Positions 24,778-36,200 of a stretch of DNA of 64,000 bases are shown here, one piece after another. The notes beneath the pieces were generated by a model. That model was given only the letters and a program-made list of their open reading frames with translations. It did not search any database and had not been told where the DNA came from. Both the position numbers and the translations under genes were made by a program. Numbering within the stretch: the first letter of the stretch is position 1; every line of letters begins with the position of its first letter. Source of the stretch: Parus major (Eukaryota; Chordata; Aves; Passeriformes; Paridae); NCBI RefSeq assembly GCF_001522545.3, contig NC_031781.1, positions 12,969,706 to 13,033,705 of the forward strand. The letters run 5' to 3'.

Positions 24778-24926
24778 TTGCTATCCTGTTGAAGGACGAT
24801 TATTTTGTCAGTGGTGCTGGGTTACCGGGCAGATTCAAGGCAGAGAAAGTGGAATTTCACTGGGGTCAAAGCAACGGATCAGCTGGCTCTGAACACAGCA
24901 TCAACGGCAAGAGGTTCCCTGTTGAG
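24778..24926 (+). CDS. PTPRG: PTPRG exon (probably exon 4): central carbonic-anhydrase-like domain with degenerate zinc site
   Basis: Continues the carbonic-anhydrase-like domain of PTPRG. The first two bases complete the Val codon begun at 19388, followed by [18 protein letters not shown], then VEFHWG (24849-24866) and GSEHS (24885-24899), ending FPVE in phase 0 before GTGAGT. VEFHWG aligns with the QFHFHWG zinc loop of CA II. The His96 equivalent is kept (24858-24860), but the His94 equivalent is Glu (24852-24854). The Glu106 equivalent is kept (24891-24893). NGS at 24873 is a further potential N-glycosylation site. The acceptor has a good pyrimidine tract (TTCTTTCTCGTTGTTCTGTG). The third zinc-ligand position falls in the following exon, which is not in the window. 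Confidence 0.96.
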
Positions 24927-25039
24927 GTGAGTGGAAAGACATGTGCTCGTGTTCTCAGAGAAAACAAAATCAGAATGTATTGCTGTAGTCCCAGGCAACT
25001 GTGAAATAGGGCAATGTTTCTTTCAATGAACATATCACT

Positions 25040-25850
25040 TTGCGGGCCCTTCCGGCCCTCACAGCACTCTATCCATCATCTCTCATGTGCTTCTGCAATG
25101 TCAGCTCCAAGCTCTGCTTTGCTGGCCTTGCCAGCTCTCATGTCCCATGGGTTAAGTTGCAAACAGCCACTTTTCTCATTTCTCCCATAAGCTTTCCATG
25201 TGTGGGAGGATCTGCTTACAAATATCCGCCGAGTGACCTCGTTGTCCTCCAAACCTTTCCTTTCCCATGACGCTTACAAACAAATAGCGGCAGTTTGGGA
25301 GCCATGGTGCTGAGACCGCTGTCTGCCATCGGAATTGCTTGCTTGCACACACACGGCCTGACCTCTACCTGGATTCAGCTGCTATCCCTTGCCTAACTAA
25401 CAGGACCTCTCCATAGATCCATGCAAACAGCTCTGCATTTGCTCTGCTTGTGCTGGAGCCAGCTGGGCCCGAGCCAGCCCCAGCCGACAGCGGCCCAGCT
25501 ATCCCAGGAGTGAGGTACGGCCTGGGGCACAGCGCCCTGAGAACTCAGCCGTGTTCAGAGACAGAGCCAGGCCCCTGTGTGCAGCTGACTGCAGGGACAT
25601 GGCTTCAGATGGCCCAGGAGGGACAGAGCCAGGCCCCTGTGTGCAGCTGACTGCAGGGACATGGCTTCAGATGGCCCAGGGCACAGACAGGGCCAGGCTC
25701 CTGTGTGCAGCTGACTGCAGGGATGTGCCTTCGGAGCTGGGTGCAGTTGTGTCTTGGCTTGTGACCGATAGCACCAGGTCGCTGTGTGTCACTGCAGTGT
25801 TTTCTGTGTCAACGGAGTTTGTTGACAGTTTTCACTCAATAATAAAGGTT
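25040..25850. other. Unidentified patch richer in GC and CpG, possibly an ERV LTR or other inserted element
   Basis: Starting about 110 bp after the second exon's donor, the base composition changes for roughly 800 bp. I count about twenty CpGs, against only a handful per kb in the flanks. The patch includes a 62-bp tandem repeat (25560-25740) and ends near an AATAAA (about 25842) in a CAATAATAAAGG context. A CpG-rich insert with a terminal polyadenylation signal would fit a retroviral-type LTR, but I see no convincing TG...CA ends, primer-binding site or polypurine tract. No open frame runs through it. It could also be unrelated GC-rich intron sequence. Confidence 0.4.
25560..25740. repeat. 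Tandem repeat, 62-bp unit, about 2.9 copies
   Basis: The unit begins GACAGAGCCAGGCCCC and recurs at 25560, 25622 and 25686. The first two copies are essentially identical over 60 bp. The third is offset by two bases and diverges after its first 40 bases. Because 62 is not a multiple of three, the repeat shifts frame with each copy, which argues against coding. The near identity of copies one and two points to recent duplication. Confidence 0.95.
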
Positions 25851-26885
25851 CTGCATGGTGAGAAAAACAAGAGGTTATCTGGGATTACCTGTGCCTGTGG
25901 GTAAGCAGGTATGCAGTTCCCAAGTGTGGCATGTGCTTCCTGAGCAGGTTGCAGGGAGCTGCGCTTGCATTCCCAGAAAGTTCATGGGTGAGCAGAATTG
26001 CTGGTCTTGGGACTTGATTCATCCCTCAGCTTGCCATAATTCATCACGTGTGGCTTTAGCCAAGTCACATTTATCAGGAGGTGGGAAGAGGCTTCCAAAG
26101 CTCAAAGGAAGGTTGCGATAGACTCTGGTGCATTATCAAAACCTTCAATTTTCACTTTCCTGTTCAAACTGCCCCATCACACAAGAATTAGAAGCTGGTT
26201 TCTGTCTCCCAATTGTGTACCTGTGTGTTGGATTTTCTGAGAGGCAGAGATTTTATTTTTGCCTTCTTTTTAATGAGCTTTTCCATTATCATCTCCTTGA
26301 TGTAGCTGTGATTTCTCACAAGGGGCCACCCCTGAGCAGATGGAGCAAAGGCTCAAACATTGTCGTGCTGCCCTGTATGTCTCAGTAGGCAATACTGGTA
26401 TTTGTAAACCTCAGGAAGATGCACTCAGGAAATCTACAGAGCCAGTCAACTCCTCCTCTGAAATTTGAGACAGTGGAGGGGGTGAAAAGGCCTGGGCCTT
26501 CTTGTTTGTGTCATATATAGTATTTCTACTTCAGAAACCCTTTCTTATGATTCCAAAGCTATTTGATGGTGGCTTGATGAAGCTCTTGTACTTTGAAAAT
26601 AAGCAAGTTCCTAAGAAATAATTTTCCTATGGTTTAATTATTTTTCATTTCAGTTGTTTAGAATATTAACTTGAAAATTGAGGGCCTACTTTCTTGACTG
26701 CCTTTAAGAATTTATGTTGCTTGTTTATGAATGCTAAACTAAATAAATTGCTGGATCAGATACGTTTAGTGATAATCCTAATCATTTCCAAGTGATTTGT
26801 GTTTGTTGCAATGACATGGACCTCTGGCCTCTGACCTTCCTTGGTATGATGACATTAGCAGAATTCCCACAGCCATTCCTTTACT

Positions 26886-26918
26886 GGGTTTTTTTGGTTT
26901 GTTGTTTGTTTTTTTTTT
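26886..26918. repeat. T/G-rich low-complexity tract
   Basis: Runs of T broken by single or double G residues. Simple intron sequence. Confidence 0.85.
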
Positions 26919-28729
26919 CATAAAGGAAGAACAGTTTTCAAATCAAGCCTTTCCCTATTGTGAGGCTATCTACCTCCTGCACAAGGGTTCTGACTTTCAA
27001 TCATGTGCTGCAAAGGATTTCTTTGGGTAGATTTTGGAGGATCCAATAGGTCTAAGGTGATAAAATTGAGTCTTTATTGCTGATAGATGCAAAACCAGTC
27101 TAAATAGTTGGGATTAGACTTCTAAAAGAGTAACTGTACCTGTATTCTCAGTGGGGGTTTTTATTTGTAATGCTGATTGTAGTGCAGCTTGCAACTGTCT
27201 GATGCAACCCCAATTGCCTGATGCTGGGAGGTCTGTGCCAAAAACACTCTACTTCATTTGAGAAGTAGCATTTCTAGGGAGGCTCTAGAAAGGATAAACC
27301 ACAATTCTATCCCACAGAAAGCACAGTCATTTTTGAGCCCATGGACACAGGAAAAGCTTACAGGAGTGTGTAGGTATTGGCACTCCAGGTCTGCAGCAGT
27401 TACGGTGGCAATGCAGCTGAAAGGAAATATTTTCAAAGTCTTTATTTTGCAACCAGATGTGGACTATGCAAAACCCATTAGTTCCAAAGCACATCCCAAG
27501 GGATCACAGATAGATCAGCTTCATCCATAGAATGTACGCATTAAGTTTAGAAGTTTTTTCCTCTGGGAAACAAAGTGCTTGCTTGTAGTCTTTTTTCTTG
27601 AAGAGGATACAGAAACTAATTAGAAATGTCAGATATAATACAGTGCATTATTGTTTGACCATGTTGGTTGGTTTTTATTATTACAACTAATGTGTCAGAT
27701 GGTAAGGCTGTCTACGTTAATTGGTTTCCTTCATTGAAGCCCATCTGGATGATATTTTTTTATGATTTATATGTTAAATTAGTTAGTAAGATATATGAGA
27801 ACATCCTTTTGTTTCCCGCTTTAAAGGCATGTTGGATCAAAGGCGTATTATCTTGCAATACTTTAATGTAGCATATTGTGACTTCTTTTTAAACTATGGC
27901 ACATGTAATGGCATTCTTTCATGATGTGGTCTTGATTGCTTATTTATTGATTAGATTTTCCTTAGTGATACTTGATCTTTATGAAGCCATTACGAGTTTG
28001 GCTGTCTCTGAAGCAGCATTCATGAACAGAAATGTCCACGTGCTTCAAACTTCCACGTACATCCAGATTGATACCAGCCCTGGTCAGCATTCACTAGAAA
28101 CTTCTTTTCCCCCTCTTCCTTGCCACTTTCCAAGCATTATCTGGGTGAGGCCAGGAAGTAGTGCTGTGATGCTGAAGATTAAAGTGATACCATTAGTGTA
28201 TTGCTGTGTGAGTGGAGTGTGAATCATAATGAGGACATGGGCTCTGTGCCAGTTTAGAAAAAAGCTCTCTTTTTTTATTTTTTTTTTTAGAGATAAGAAA
28301 AGTTTTTAATGTTGCATTTTCTAAATTTTAATGAATTGCTGACTCCTTTGTATTTTGTTGTTGTTCTTCTCCACTATAATTCCTCCGGTTATTTTTTTTT
28401 CTTTCTGAAGCTGCAGCAATGTAAGTGGACATGCAAACTCTAGAAACCACTTAAGTGGAAAAGTGACAAAATTAAAATAAAGAAGATGAGCTTCCCTCAG
28501 GCCAGGAGAGAACCCTGGTTCCCCTCATTAGAGCCAGGAGGAGTAATTGCAGCACTTTAATCTCCCATGCCACTGAACTGGTTCCCAGCAGCAGGCAGGG
28601 CTCACTGTGCTGCCTGGCTGCTCCAAGGGAAGCCCAGTGCTTAATATTTCACAGCAAGTGAGGAGCTGACGTGGCAGTGCTCTGTGTGCTGCTGGAGTGA
28701 GGTACCACATCCAGCATAACTGTGGCGTT

Positions 28730-28752
28730 ATTTTTTTAATTTTTTTTTTTTT
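28730..28752. repeat. Interrupted poly-T tract
   Basis: Two T runs separated by AA, directly before the conserved-looking block at 28780-28930. Confidence 0.9.
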
Positions 28753-28779
28753 AGCTGCCTCATAGCAATTTTTATGCAA

Positions 28780-28930
28780 AATGCTGCTTATTTCTGTGAA
28801 GAGCAGAAATCAGAAGAGTGATTTTAATCATGGCTGTGTTAATTTGATGTGAGCTTTGGCTGTTTATGAGCGTTCTCTTTAATGGTGCTAATTGTCAGTT
28901 ATAATGTGAGCACCATTATACAGTACTATA
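28780..28930. promoter_or_regulatory. Candidate conserved noncoding block
   Basis: AT-rich, non-repetitive sequence carrying TTAATC, TTAATTTGATG and ATTTAT-type motifs and two perfect inverted repeats. Judged only by texture; no evidence of conservation or function is available from the window. Confidence 0.2.
28880..28918. repeat. Perfect 10-bp inverted repeat with 19-nt loop
   Basis: TAATGGTGCT at 28880-28889 is matched by AGCACCATTA at 28909-28918, giving a 10-bp perfect stem. A smaller perfect inverted repeat (ATTTCTG / CAGAAAT around a 7-nt loop) lies about 80 bp upstream. Nothing shows that either is transcribed as a hairpin; the stem is shorter than in a typical microRNA precursor. 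Confidence 0.85.
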
Positions 28931-29124
28931 CAGTAATTTATTTGGTAAGTGAGAATCTTATTCCAAGGACCATACTACAAAATGCCATAGAGACCTCATC
29001 CTTTTACTCTTACATGAACAAACTTGCACTGTTTAGGCTAAATTGCTTCTGAAAGAGCAATGTGATTTCATACTGACAAGTACCAACATGCATGTTTTTG
29101 GAAATCTCAAGTTCTTTTCCATTA

Positions 29125-29191
29125 ACAAAACAAAGCAAAACAAAACAACAAACAAAAAAAACCACCCCACCACCACCACCAAAAAAAAAAA
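29125..29191. repeat. A-rich tract with a (CCA)n core
   Basis: CAAAA/CAAA units, a short run of CCA/CAC triplets, then eleven A residues. Low-complexity intron sequence. Confidence 0.93.
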
Positions 29192-30217
29192 TACACCCTC
29201 ACAAACCATCCCAGTAGAAAATGAAGAGCTGACACCCTCTTATGTCAATTAACAAGCTTTTACATTGTGTTTATGTATTCACTTTATTAAATTATTATTA
29301 CAAAACTATCATTTGCATTAACAATTCTTGCTGCTCTTTAAGTGTGTTTCTTAGAAAACTTTCCAGGTTCTAATGGTGTCTTTGTTCTTTCTACTTCTTT
29401 GATTTTCTTCCTTTTCTCTTTGAATCTACATACTGACAGCTGTGTGGTCTAGATCTACAATTAGTTGCTTTGAGTGCTCAGATAACCTTGCCAAAGTTTA
29501 TCACTGTATGCTGTTCTGTCTCTCATTATATTACTTAAATTCTGATGGTTTGTATTATCACAGGCAGATGACAATCAGTGTCATAAATGTAGGAGAAATG
29601 AGTGGTATTCAGTGCACAAAAGCCTTTACTACAGGGAATAAACTGAGACTAGGTACTCCATTTACTAGGGCTTTTTTTGTTTTATCCTGAATATTAAGAC
29701 TTTCACCTGGAAATCACCTACAATATACATCCAACCTTCTGTCCACCTGTGAATAGCAGGGCATATTTACTTGGTAAAGTTATAAATTTCTGTTCTGTAA
29801 TTTTGCTCTTGGTGCAGTTGTGAGTCTGTTTAGATTTGCACACACTTTATGACATTAAACGATGAACATCCCACAGCATGTTCTCTTGGTATACAGGAGA
29901 GAACTAACACCCTGTATTGCAGCTGGGTTTATTATTTCTGGCATCCAGCATATCTGGTAATTGTAATTTCACAAAGATCTCTGATGCTGATTTCAAGCAC
30001 AAGTAAAGATTAATTGTGAAACAGGGAGCCAGTATTGTGTTTATTTCCTTATATTTTGTTTACTTGTTGCTCTTCAAATTTCCATACCTCCATCTGGCAG
30101 GATGTATCAAAGTAGAAGTCAAAAAATTATGGAGGGACCTAAAGAGGACCCTTGGGAATATATCACAGTGAGAGACCGTGACTGTCTGAAGTAATTTTAG
30201 TGTAATATTATCTCCAA

Positions 30218-30310
30218 GGACCAAATTCACACTTACAAAGGGATTCTTAGAGCTCCCAGTGACTTTGATGGGAGATGTGCTGGTGAAACTCTGAGTGAGG
30301 ATTTGGCTCC
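30218..30310. repeat. Old interspersed repeat with inverted ends
   Basis: The block opens GGACCAAATTCACACTTAC and closes GAGTGAGGATTTGGCTCC, so the ends are roughly inverted, with CCCAGTGACTTTGATGGGAG in the middle. This matches the layout of a widespread sauropsid palindromic repeat whose centre reads 'cattgacttcaatgg' and whose ends read 'ccaaattc'. It is short and degraded. I give no family name. Confidence 0.45.
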
Positions 30311-30472
30311 ATAGTCATGTTGTCTGTGCTGTAGAGTGTCCAGGGAATTTAGCATGCTCTGCTTGTTCCATCTTCATTTCTTACAGCACCTCTGACTTAA
30401 TAATTCAGACAAGGAAATGGCTTGGGGATTTTCACATTTAATTTCTTTTTCTTCAAAATGACACTTAGCATG

Positions 30473-30501
30473 GGTTTTTTGGTTTTGTTTTGTTTTGTTT
30501 T
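30473..30501. repeat. (TTTTG)n microsatellite
   Basis: T run followed by about four TTTTG units, leading into a pyrimidine-rich stretch that ends CCCCACAG. This mimics a splice acceptor, but no exon follows. Confidence 0.93.
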
Positions 30502-30578
30502 CTTACAGTCCTCTCTCTCCTTTCCCCACAGCCTTCAAGGGTCCAGATAGCCATAAAATACTCTGAACATACAATATG

Positions 30579-30665
30579 CTAAAAAGCCACATCTGCATCT
30601 CTTATCTAAAAATAGCCACATCATTTAGTCTTATCTAAAAAGCCAAATCTACATCTCCATCTTAT
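30579..30665. repeat. Three-unit imperfect minisatellite (27, 29 and 31 bp)
   Basis: Three successive units each start CTAAAAA(TA)GCCA and end CTTAT, spanning 30579-30605, 30606-30634 and 30635-30665. The unit lengths grow by two bases each, and the middle unit is the most diverged. A local tandem duplication with no coding potential. Confidence 0.9.
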
Positions 30666-33184
30666 CTCCAGTAAAGTTAGATTTTATTCCTGGAATCTCC
30701 AGGCTCTACTCCTTTTTGCTCTTCACTGCTTTTAAATCTTGTTCAAGATTCTCATTGTCAGGAAAGCAGTGTGTCATCATTTTAAAAACATAAAATGGAT
30801 GGATATATTGAACACATGGTTGAGTTTCCGTCTTGTTTCACTGTGAGTAGTGCAAATTAAACATCATCTTATCACTGTCTGGTTTACTTTTTCATTTTCC
30901 TTAGTGTAGCTGGTACACTGCCTCCTCTCAGTTGTCTTTAGTGTCTCCCATATACTGACAGGATAGTCAGTTGAGACTTTAATTAATGACTTTATTGTAA
31001 TCAAGGTTCCGTTTTAGTGCAGAATGCTCCATCTTGTAGAGTGAAATATTTAGTCTCCATCTGGCTGATCTTTTCTGGGAATGTCCCATGATAATTAAGA
31101 AGAAACAGGAGAGGATGGTCTGAAATTAAATATGTTTAGTGGAGGGGTTAGTGTATCCTGGGACTGTTCATGTAGAGACTCAGATAAAATGGAGGAATGG
31201 AACAGCAGGTTGGTTTTATGGCTGCATCTTCCTGCTGTCTGCCAGGCCCCAGTAGTTTCTAGACTGAATTACAAATGTTACAGTGCATCCAGAGTTTTAT
31301 TTTGAAGTAACTATCCAGTAGCATGAATCAGAGCTAACCCTGTTCATTGTGGCTGGGAATGTCCTGCTTTCCCCAAAGGATTTCGACTGACTTGTTGAAA
31401 AGGTCAAAGGCAGTAGCACTACACTGCAATTACAGTATGTTAATGATGAGCTAAGAGTTGTACATTCTTCTTAACATAAGTCCCTGATTTTCTACATGAT
31501 TAATTGGAATCTGGAAAAGACTGACAAGGAGAAGGAGGATCAGATGGGGTGAAAGTAAGAGATAAGAGGCTGACAGCTCTTGTTGTAAAGGAGAGTTATT
31601 TTGAATAGGAGAAAAAATCAATACAAAGGTTGCAGAATTTTACAGAGTTGTAAGAGCTACTTTAATGAAAGGTAGCAGATTCAATAGGATTGTTACTTGA
31701 AATGTAGGATTGTCTGAGTTAGAAAAATGGGACTGTCTCTCCCCAGCTGTAAAGGTGAGCTCTGCATGCTGAGCTTCCTGTGTACTTAAGTCCACTGGAT
31801 CTACTGGCATTTGCTCTGGACACCCAGTGTGACAAAAAAGGGGGGAAAATATGTCGGGGAGCTTACTAGATTCTGTTACTCTGGAAAAGTTACTTGGTTA
31901 TGGGAGGAGAAGGAAGAGGACAACAGGTGATAGCTATTTCTGCTGCTTCAGCATGTTAGGCAGCTGCCATGTGAGAGTGTCTAGCAGTCTCCTGCAAGGA
32001 AAAGTGGTTCATTATGAGGAGGTGGCTTCATTTGCACCTGACTGTAATGAACAGGCCAGGACTTAGGTGGACTTGAAAGGATGTTTAGCATGAACTGTTC
32101 TCTTACACATCCATGTCAGCTTCCTTTCCCCAGCAGTGATGGTGAGAGGTGAATGCAGGCAGGGAGGCTATGCACTGAGGCTTTCTAACCGGGGTTAGGG
32201 TTGGGGTGAGGTAAGGAGTCAGCAGAACCTCAGCATCAAACACCTCTCAAACAGAAGCACTTATTGTGCATGAAAAGGGGGCTTCAGCAATGCTGCAAGA
32301 GAAACTTGCTCCTGCAGCTATTCAAGGGGCTGTTTGATTTACTCTCAGTAGAAATGACCACTTCAGTCTTAAAGAGAGAGTCAGGTTTTCAAGAATTGCT
32401 CATAGCTTTTGAGGTTTGGGAACTTAAATGCTCAAAGGCAATTTTTTCAGGTTCCAGTGCACAGCCATGAGGAGTGTGAGGCTTACAGGGAGGGGAGCTG
32501 CAGGTCCCTCAAGCGTGTGTGCCTGTGGGCTCCGAGCATTAGGACAGGTGCACACTCTTGCTGTGCCAGGCTGGCTGCACAGGAGGGTCCTGGCATGTTA
32601 GTTAGAAACATGTGAGGCTTCATAAGTGCTCATCACAGCCCCTTTCCATTGGGCAAGTCCAGCAGTCTTTGGAATGTCTTCCCCTGGAGACATGTGACCC
32701 TTCATGATCATACCAATGGGCTTTCTGCAAATAACAAAGAGGGATAATATTTAGGGGTGTGAGGGATAAAAGAAACGTTGCACAAATATGTTAAGAAGCG
32801 ATAATGTTTCCTTGGCACACAAAGAGATCAAAACAAAACCTTAATGTGGTTAATGGGCTGGTTGGTAGCTGTCGGAAAGTATTTCCCGTGGAAGCCATTT
32901 CATTGGGACTCAAACAATCAGAATAGATTTCACTAATGTTAATCATGATTTAAGGCAGCAAGCAGGAAATTATTTAAATTATCTATTATACTGGTGCTTT
33001 ACTGATTGCATTTTACTTCTTTTGGGTTTTGTTTAGGGTTTTTTTCCCCTCAAGAATTCTAAACAGTTGCTATAATTTTGTGCCAAGAGAATAAATTACG
33101 TCAGACATGTTTTTTGCTGTGAGAAAATTCAGTACATTTATTCAGACACTTTTTTTTGGTCATTTTGTCACGTGTAAAAGAACT

Positions 33185-33220
33185 GCATTGATGCCTACCA
33201 TGATGCATTGATGACTACCA
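33185..33220. repeat. Two-copy tandem repeat, 20-bp period
   Basis: GCATTGATGCCTACCA at 33185 and GCATTGATGACTACCA at 33205 differ at one base. Small local duplication. Confidence 0.9.
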
Positions 33221-36200
33221 AAAGCTTGTGTAAACCAGAAAGGAAGATGCATTTTCTTGTCTGGTTATTTGTGTATCCAAAAAAGCTTTTCATTAGAACT
33301 GGTTTTCCAATGCAGGTCACCAAAAGGTTTTTTAATTCTAAGGGGGAACAGGCTATGAAATATATTCATTGTGGACTGTGCTGATCAGTAGTATCATATT
33401 TACCTTCTTGCCCCTCCACCTGAATCCCTTTGCAGTTTCTTATATTGAATGTAAAAGCTCTTTGGGATAAAGAATATTTCTTTGCTGCTTTTGCGCAGAA
33501 CCTGCCCCAGAGGAATTCCTGCTTTGGGATGCAGCAATATGAGCATAGTCCTTGTTATTTCCCCAGTTCAAAGGCATTGTATTTTCAGACAGGATGGGAA
33601 GGTTAACTAAATTTGAAAAAGGATCTAAAACACAGCTAGAATTTACTGTCTGGTGGAAATGAAATAAAAATCAAGTAGCTGGAAACAAGAAAAAAATGTA
33701 TGTGTTTGCTCATGCTTTTAGACTCCCATCTTTCCGTAAAGAAAAAAACATTTGGTGAAAATAGTTGTATCCCTGAATATGTGTCCTCTAGCTTCCTGTT
33801 TCTCTATGTAGCTTAATAAGAAAAATTATTTTTTCCCTAAATAGTTGGGCTTTTCAGGACATTGCACAAAAGGCCAATAATGCCCTTTTCTATCACTGTC
33901 CCATCTAGGCTGGCTGTCTGCAGAAGGAGCTTTCCTTTATCCTCTGGCTTCAGAGAGGAGGCAAAGTGGGCTGGTATTTCCAGGAAATGCCTGCAGCTTC
34001 CTTCAGTGTTCACTGCCTTTGGTAGAATATCCCACAAAGACACTTAGCTACAGTTGGCCACTGACCATTCAGTAGGGTTTTTTTTTATAAAACATAGCTG
34101 AGATCTACGCATGTGTAAGAAATACAAATTAAGGCTTCCCACCAGAGCTAGAAACACCATTACCAGTTGGGAAAGAGCTTTTCCCCCTACCGTGGGATAA
34201 CAGTAATGTTGTTAATGGTTGGGGTTTTTTTGTTAATGGTTTCTTCAAGCACAGAAAATGGCACCTGGTCTGCCAGAAGAGCATTAGTTTCTCCAGAGGG
34301 GATTGTCTGTTTTTTGACTGTTAATTGTCCAGGAAAAGAAGACTGAGGGTGTTTCCATAATAAATTAGGAATGAATCATTCTTCTCTGGGACTGGGGGCA
34401 GATAAGACGTTTTTTTACAGACTCTCAGGGACCAAATGCAGGGTGGAGAAGCAAACTTGCTCACCCCAAGTGGTGAATGTAATTTGAGAAATAAAAACAT
34501 GCATTAGTACAACATCTATCACACATTTGTTATGAAAGTGAGAGAGAGATCTTAGGGATTTGATCATGCCATAAGTAGATGAAATTTCTTTGATTTTGTG
34601 ATTTTTGCCCTTATATACGTTTTTACTACATACTATGTTCTGAAGTTCAGAACAGCAGTAGTGCTTGTGTTTGCTGTTTATCTTAACCACATCGCTGTAA
34701 GGGTGATTTTAGTGGATTTTCATACCTACATAAAGCCCTTCCATTCCTTCAGAGCAGTAGTGCCTACAAATAAGATAACAAGTTCAATACTCAATGCCTG
34801 CATGCAGTGCTCAAGGGCTTTTCAAAGAGTAGAGGGTTTAGCTTTTCAAAAGACAAAACTAGCCTCAGATGAGTAGTCAAAATTACAAAATTAATTTGAA
34901 AAGAAGAGGAAAGCCTGTTTTGCTTCATTTCTTATCAACTTTGGTTGAGTGGGGAATTTTATGCTCCTTTCTCTGTGGTCTGTGTCCTTCTAGGGCAGGT
35001 TAGTGCTCTTGAGAGTGGTTTTCTGGGAGTTGAGTGACACATTTGATCCTGAGGTGGCATGTTCCAGACAGGATGATAATATCTCTTAAGAAGAAGAATT
35101 GTCATTACATCCAGTTCAAAATAGGAGATAGGCAATAACAGGACAATTTTGAAAAAGATTAATTTGAAATTCTTTGTTTGAGAGCTCTCATTCTGTTTGG
35201 GAGGCAGGAATGTGAGCACTCACTTAATGAGCTACATTCAAAAGATGAAATTTCAAGAGGGTAAAAGTAAAGCCCAGTATTTCCTGAACATAAATTGAGT
35301 CACCCATGCTCAAATCCATAATTATGTCCTTCTCTTCAACCTCATCTAGTATTCCCCTTACTCCCTGTTTAACTAGGAGAAATGCAAATACCTGAAGTAG
35401 AGACCTTCATACATACCAGTTACTGATGTTAAAGCGGGAGTTCTTTACTCAGTGATGCTGGAAGCTACAGGTTGTTGTTGCTGGAATACCATTTCTGAAA
35501 GCCTGGTAGCCATCCCACTGAACCATATAGGGGTTTATCAGACAGTTTAGCAGTAGCAAGACCAAGACCCAAGGTGGTTAAGTCTGAAAATTCTTATTCC
35601 TTATGTTGCTTTGGATAATATGTTCCTGTTCTGTTTCTTTTGTCGCATTGTGAATGTGTGCCTTGAGCTGTGTGTCCCCTGGAAGGGAATTGCTGTATTT
35701 CCAGGGTATGGGATTACAGTGTTAGAAGTTAGTGTTTCAGGAAACTGAAAGCATCAGTTTCTGGATTCTTGCAGCTCAAATGGCTGCTGTGTTGGTCCAT
35801 TTTAAAGAAAATAAATATTAAATATATGAAAGCTAAGATGCAGCTCTCAACTCTGAGGAGTTTTCTGTAGAAAAAGAGCAAGCTCTCATTTCAAATAAAG
35901 CTTTCTAGCAAGCTTGGTTTTCTACACTTGCCACACATGATCTCTGATATAATATTGCTGCATTATTAGCAGAGTTAGTTCAGATATTTTCCCATCATAC
36001 TTAAGTGAGGTAGCAGTGGAAAGCATTCTGGTAAGACTACAAGGAATAATTTGGCAGCAGTCAGAAGCTTGAACTGAAACAGGGCCATAGGAGAGAAATA
36101 ATTAGTAAGGATAATTGTCAGGCCTTGACAACCTGGTGTGTCTTTCTAGTAGTGAATGGATTCATCTGACACCCAGAGATAGCCGTCTGATAATGGCACT

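Noticed and set aside
25551..25904. Open frame containing internally repeated peptide-like blocks
   Set aside because: The repeats arise from the 62-bp tandem DNA repeat, which changes frame with each copy. No real protein repeat exists.
30500..30545. Strong pyrimidine tract ending CCCCACAG, resembling a splice acceptor
   Set aside because: The downstream sequence gives no PTPRG-like or other recognisable peptide. Probably a decoy next to a T-rich microsatellite.
32188..32206. GGGGTTAGGGTTGGGG, an interstitial telomere-like motif
   Set aside because: Only about one and a half imperfect TTAGGG units; too short to be an interstitial telomeric array.
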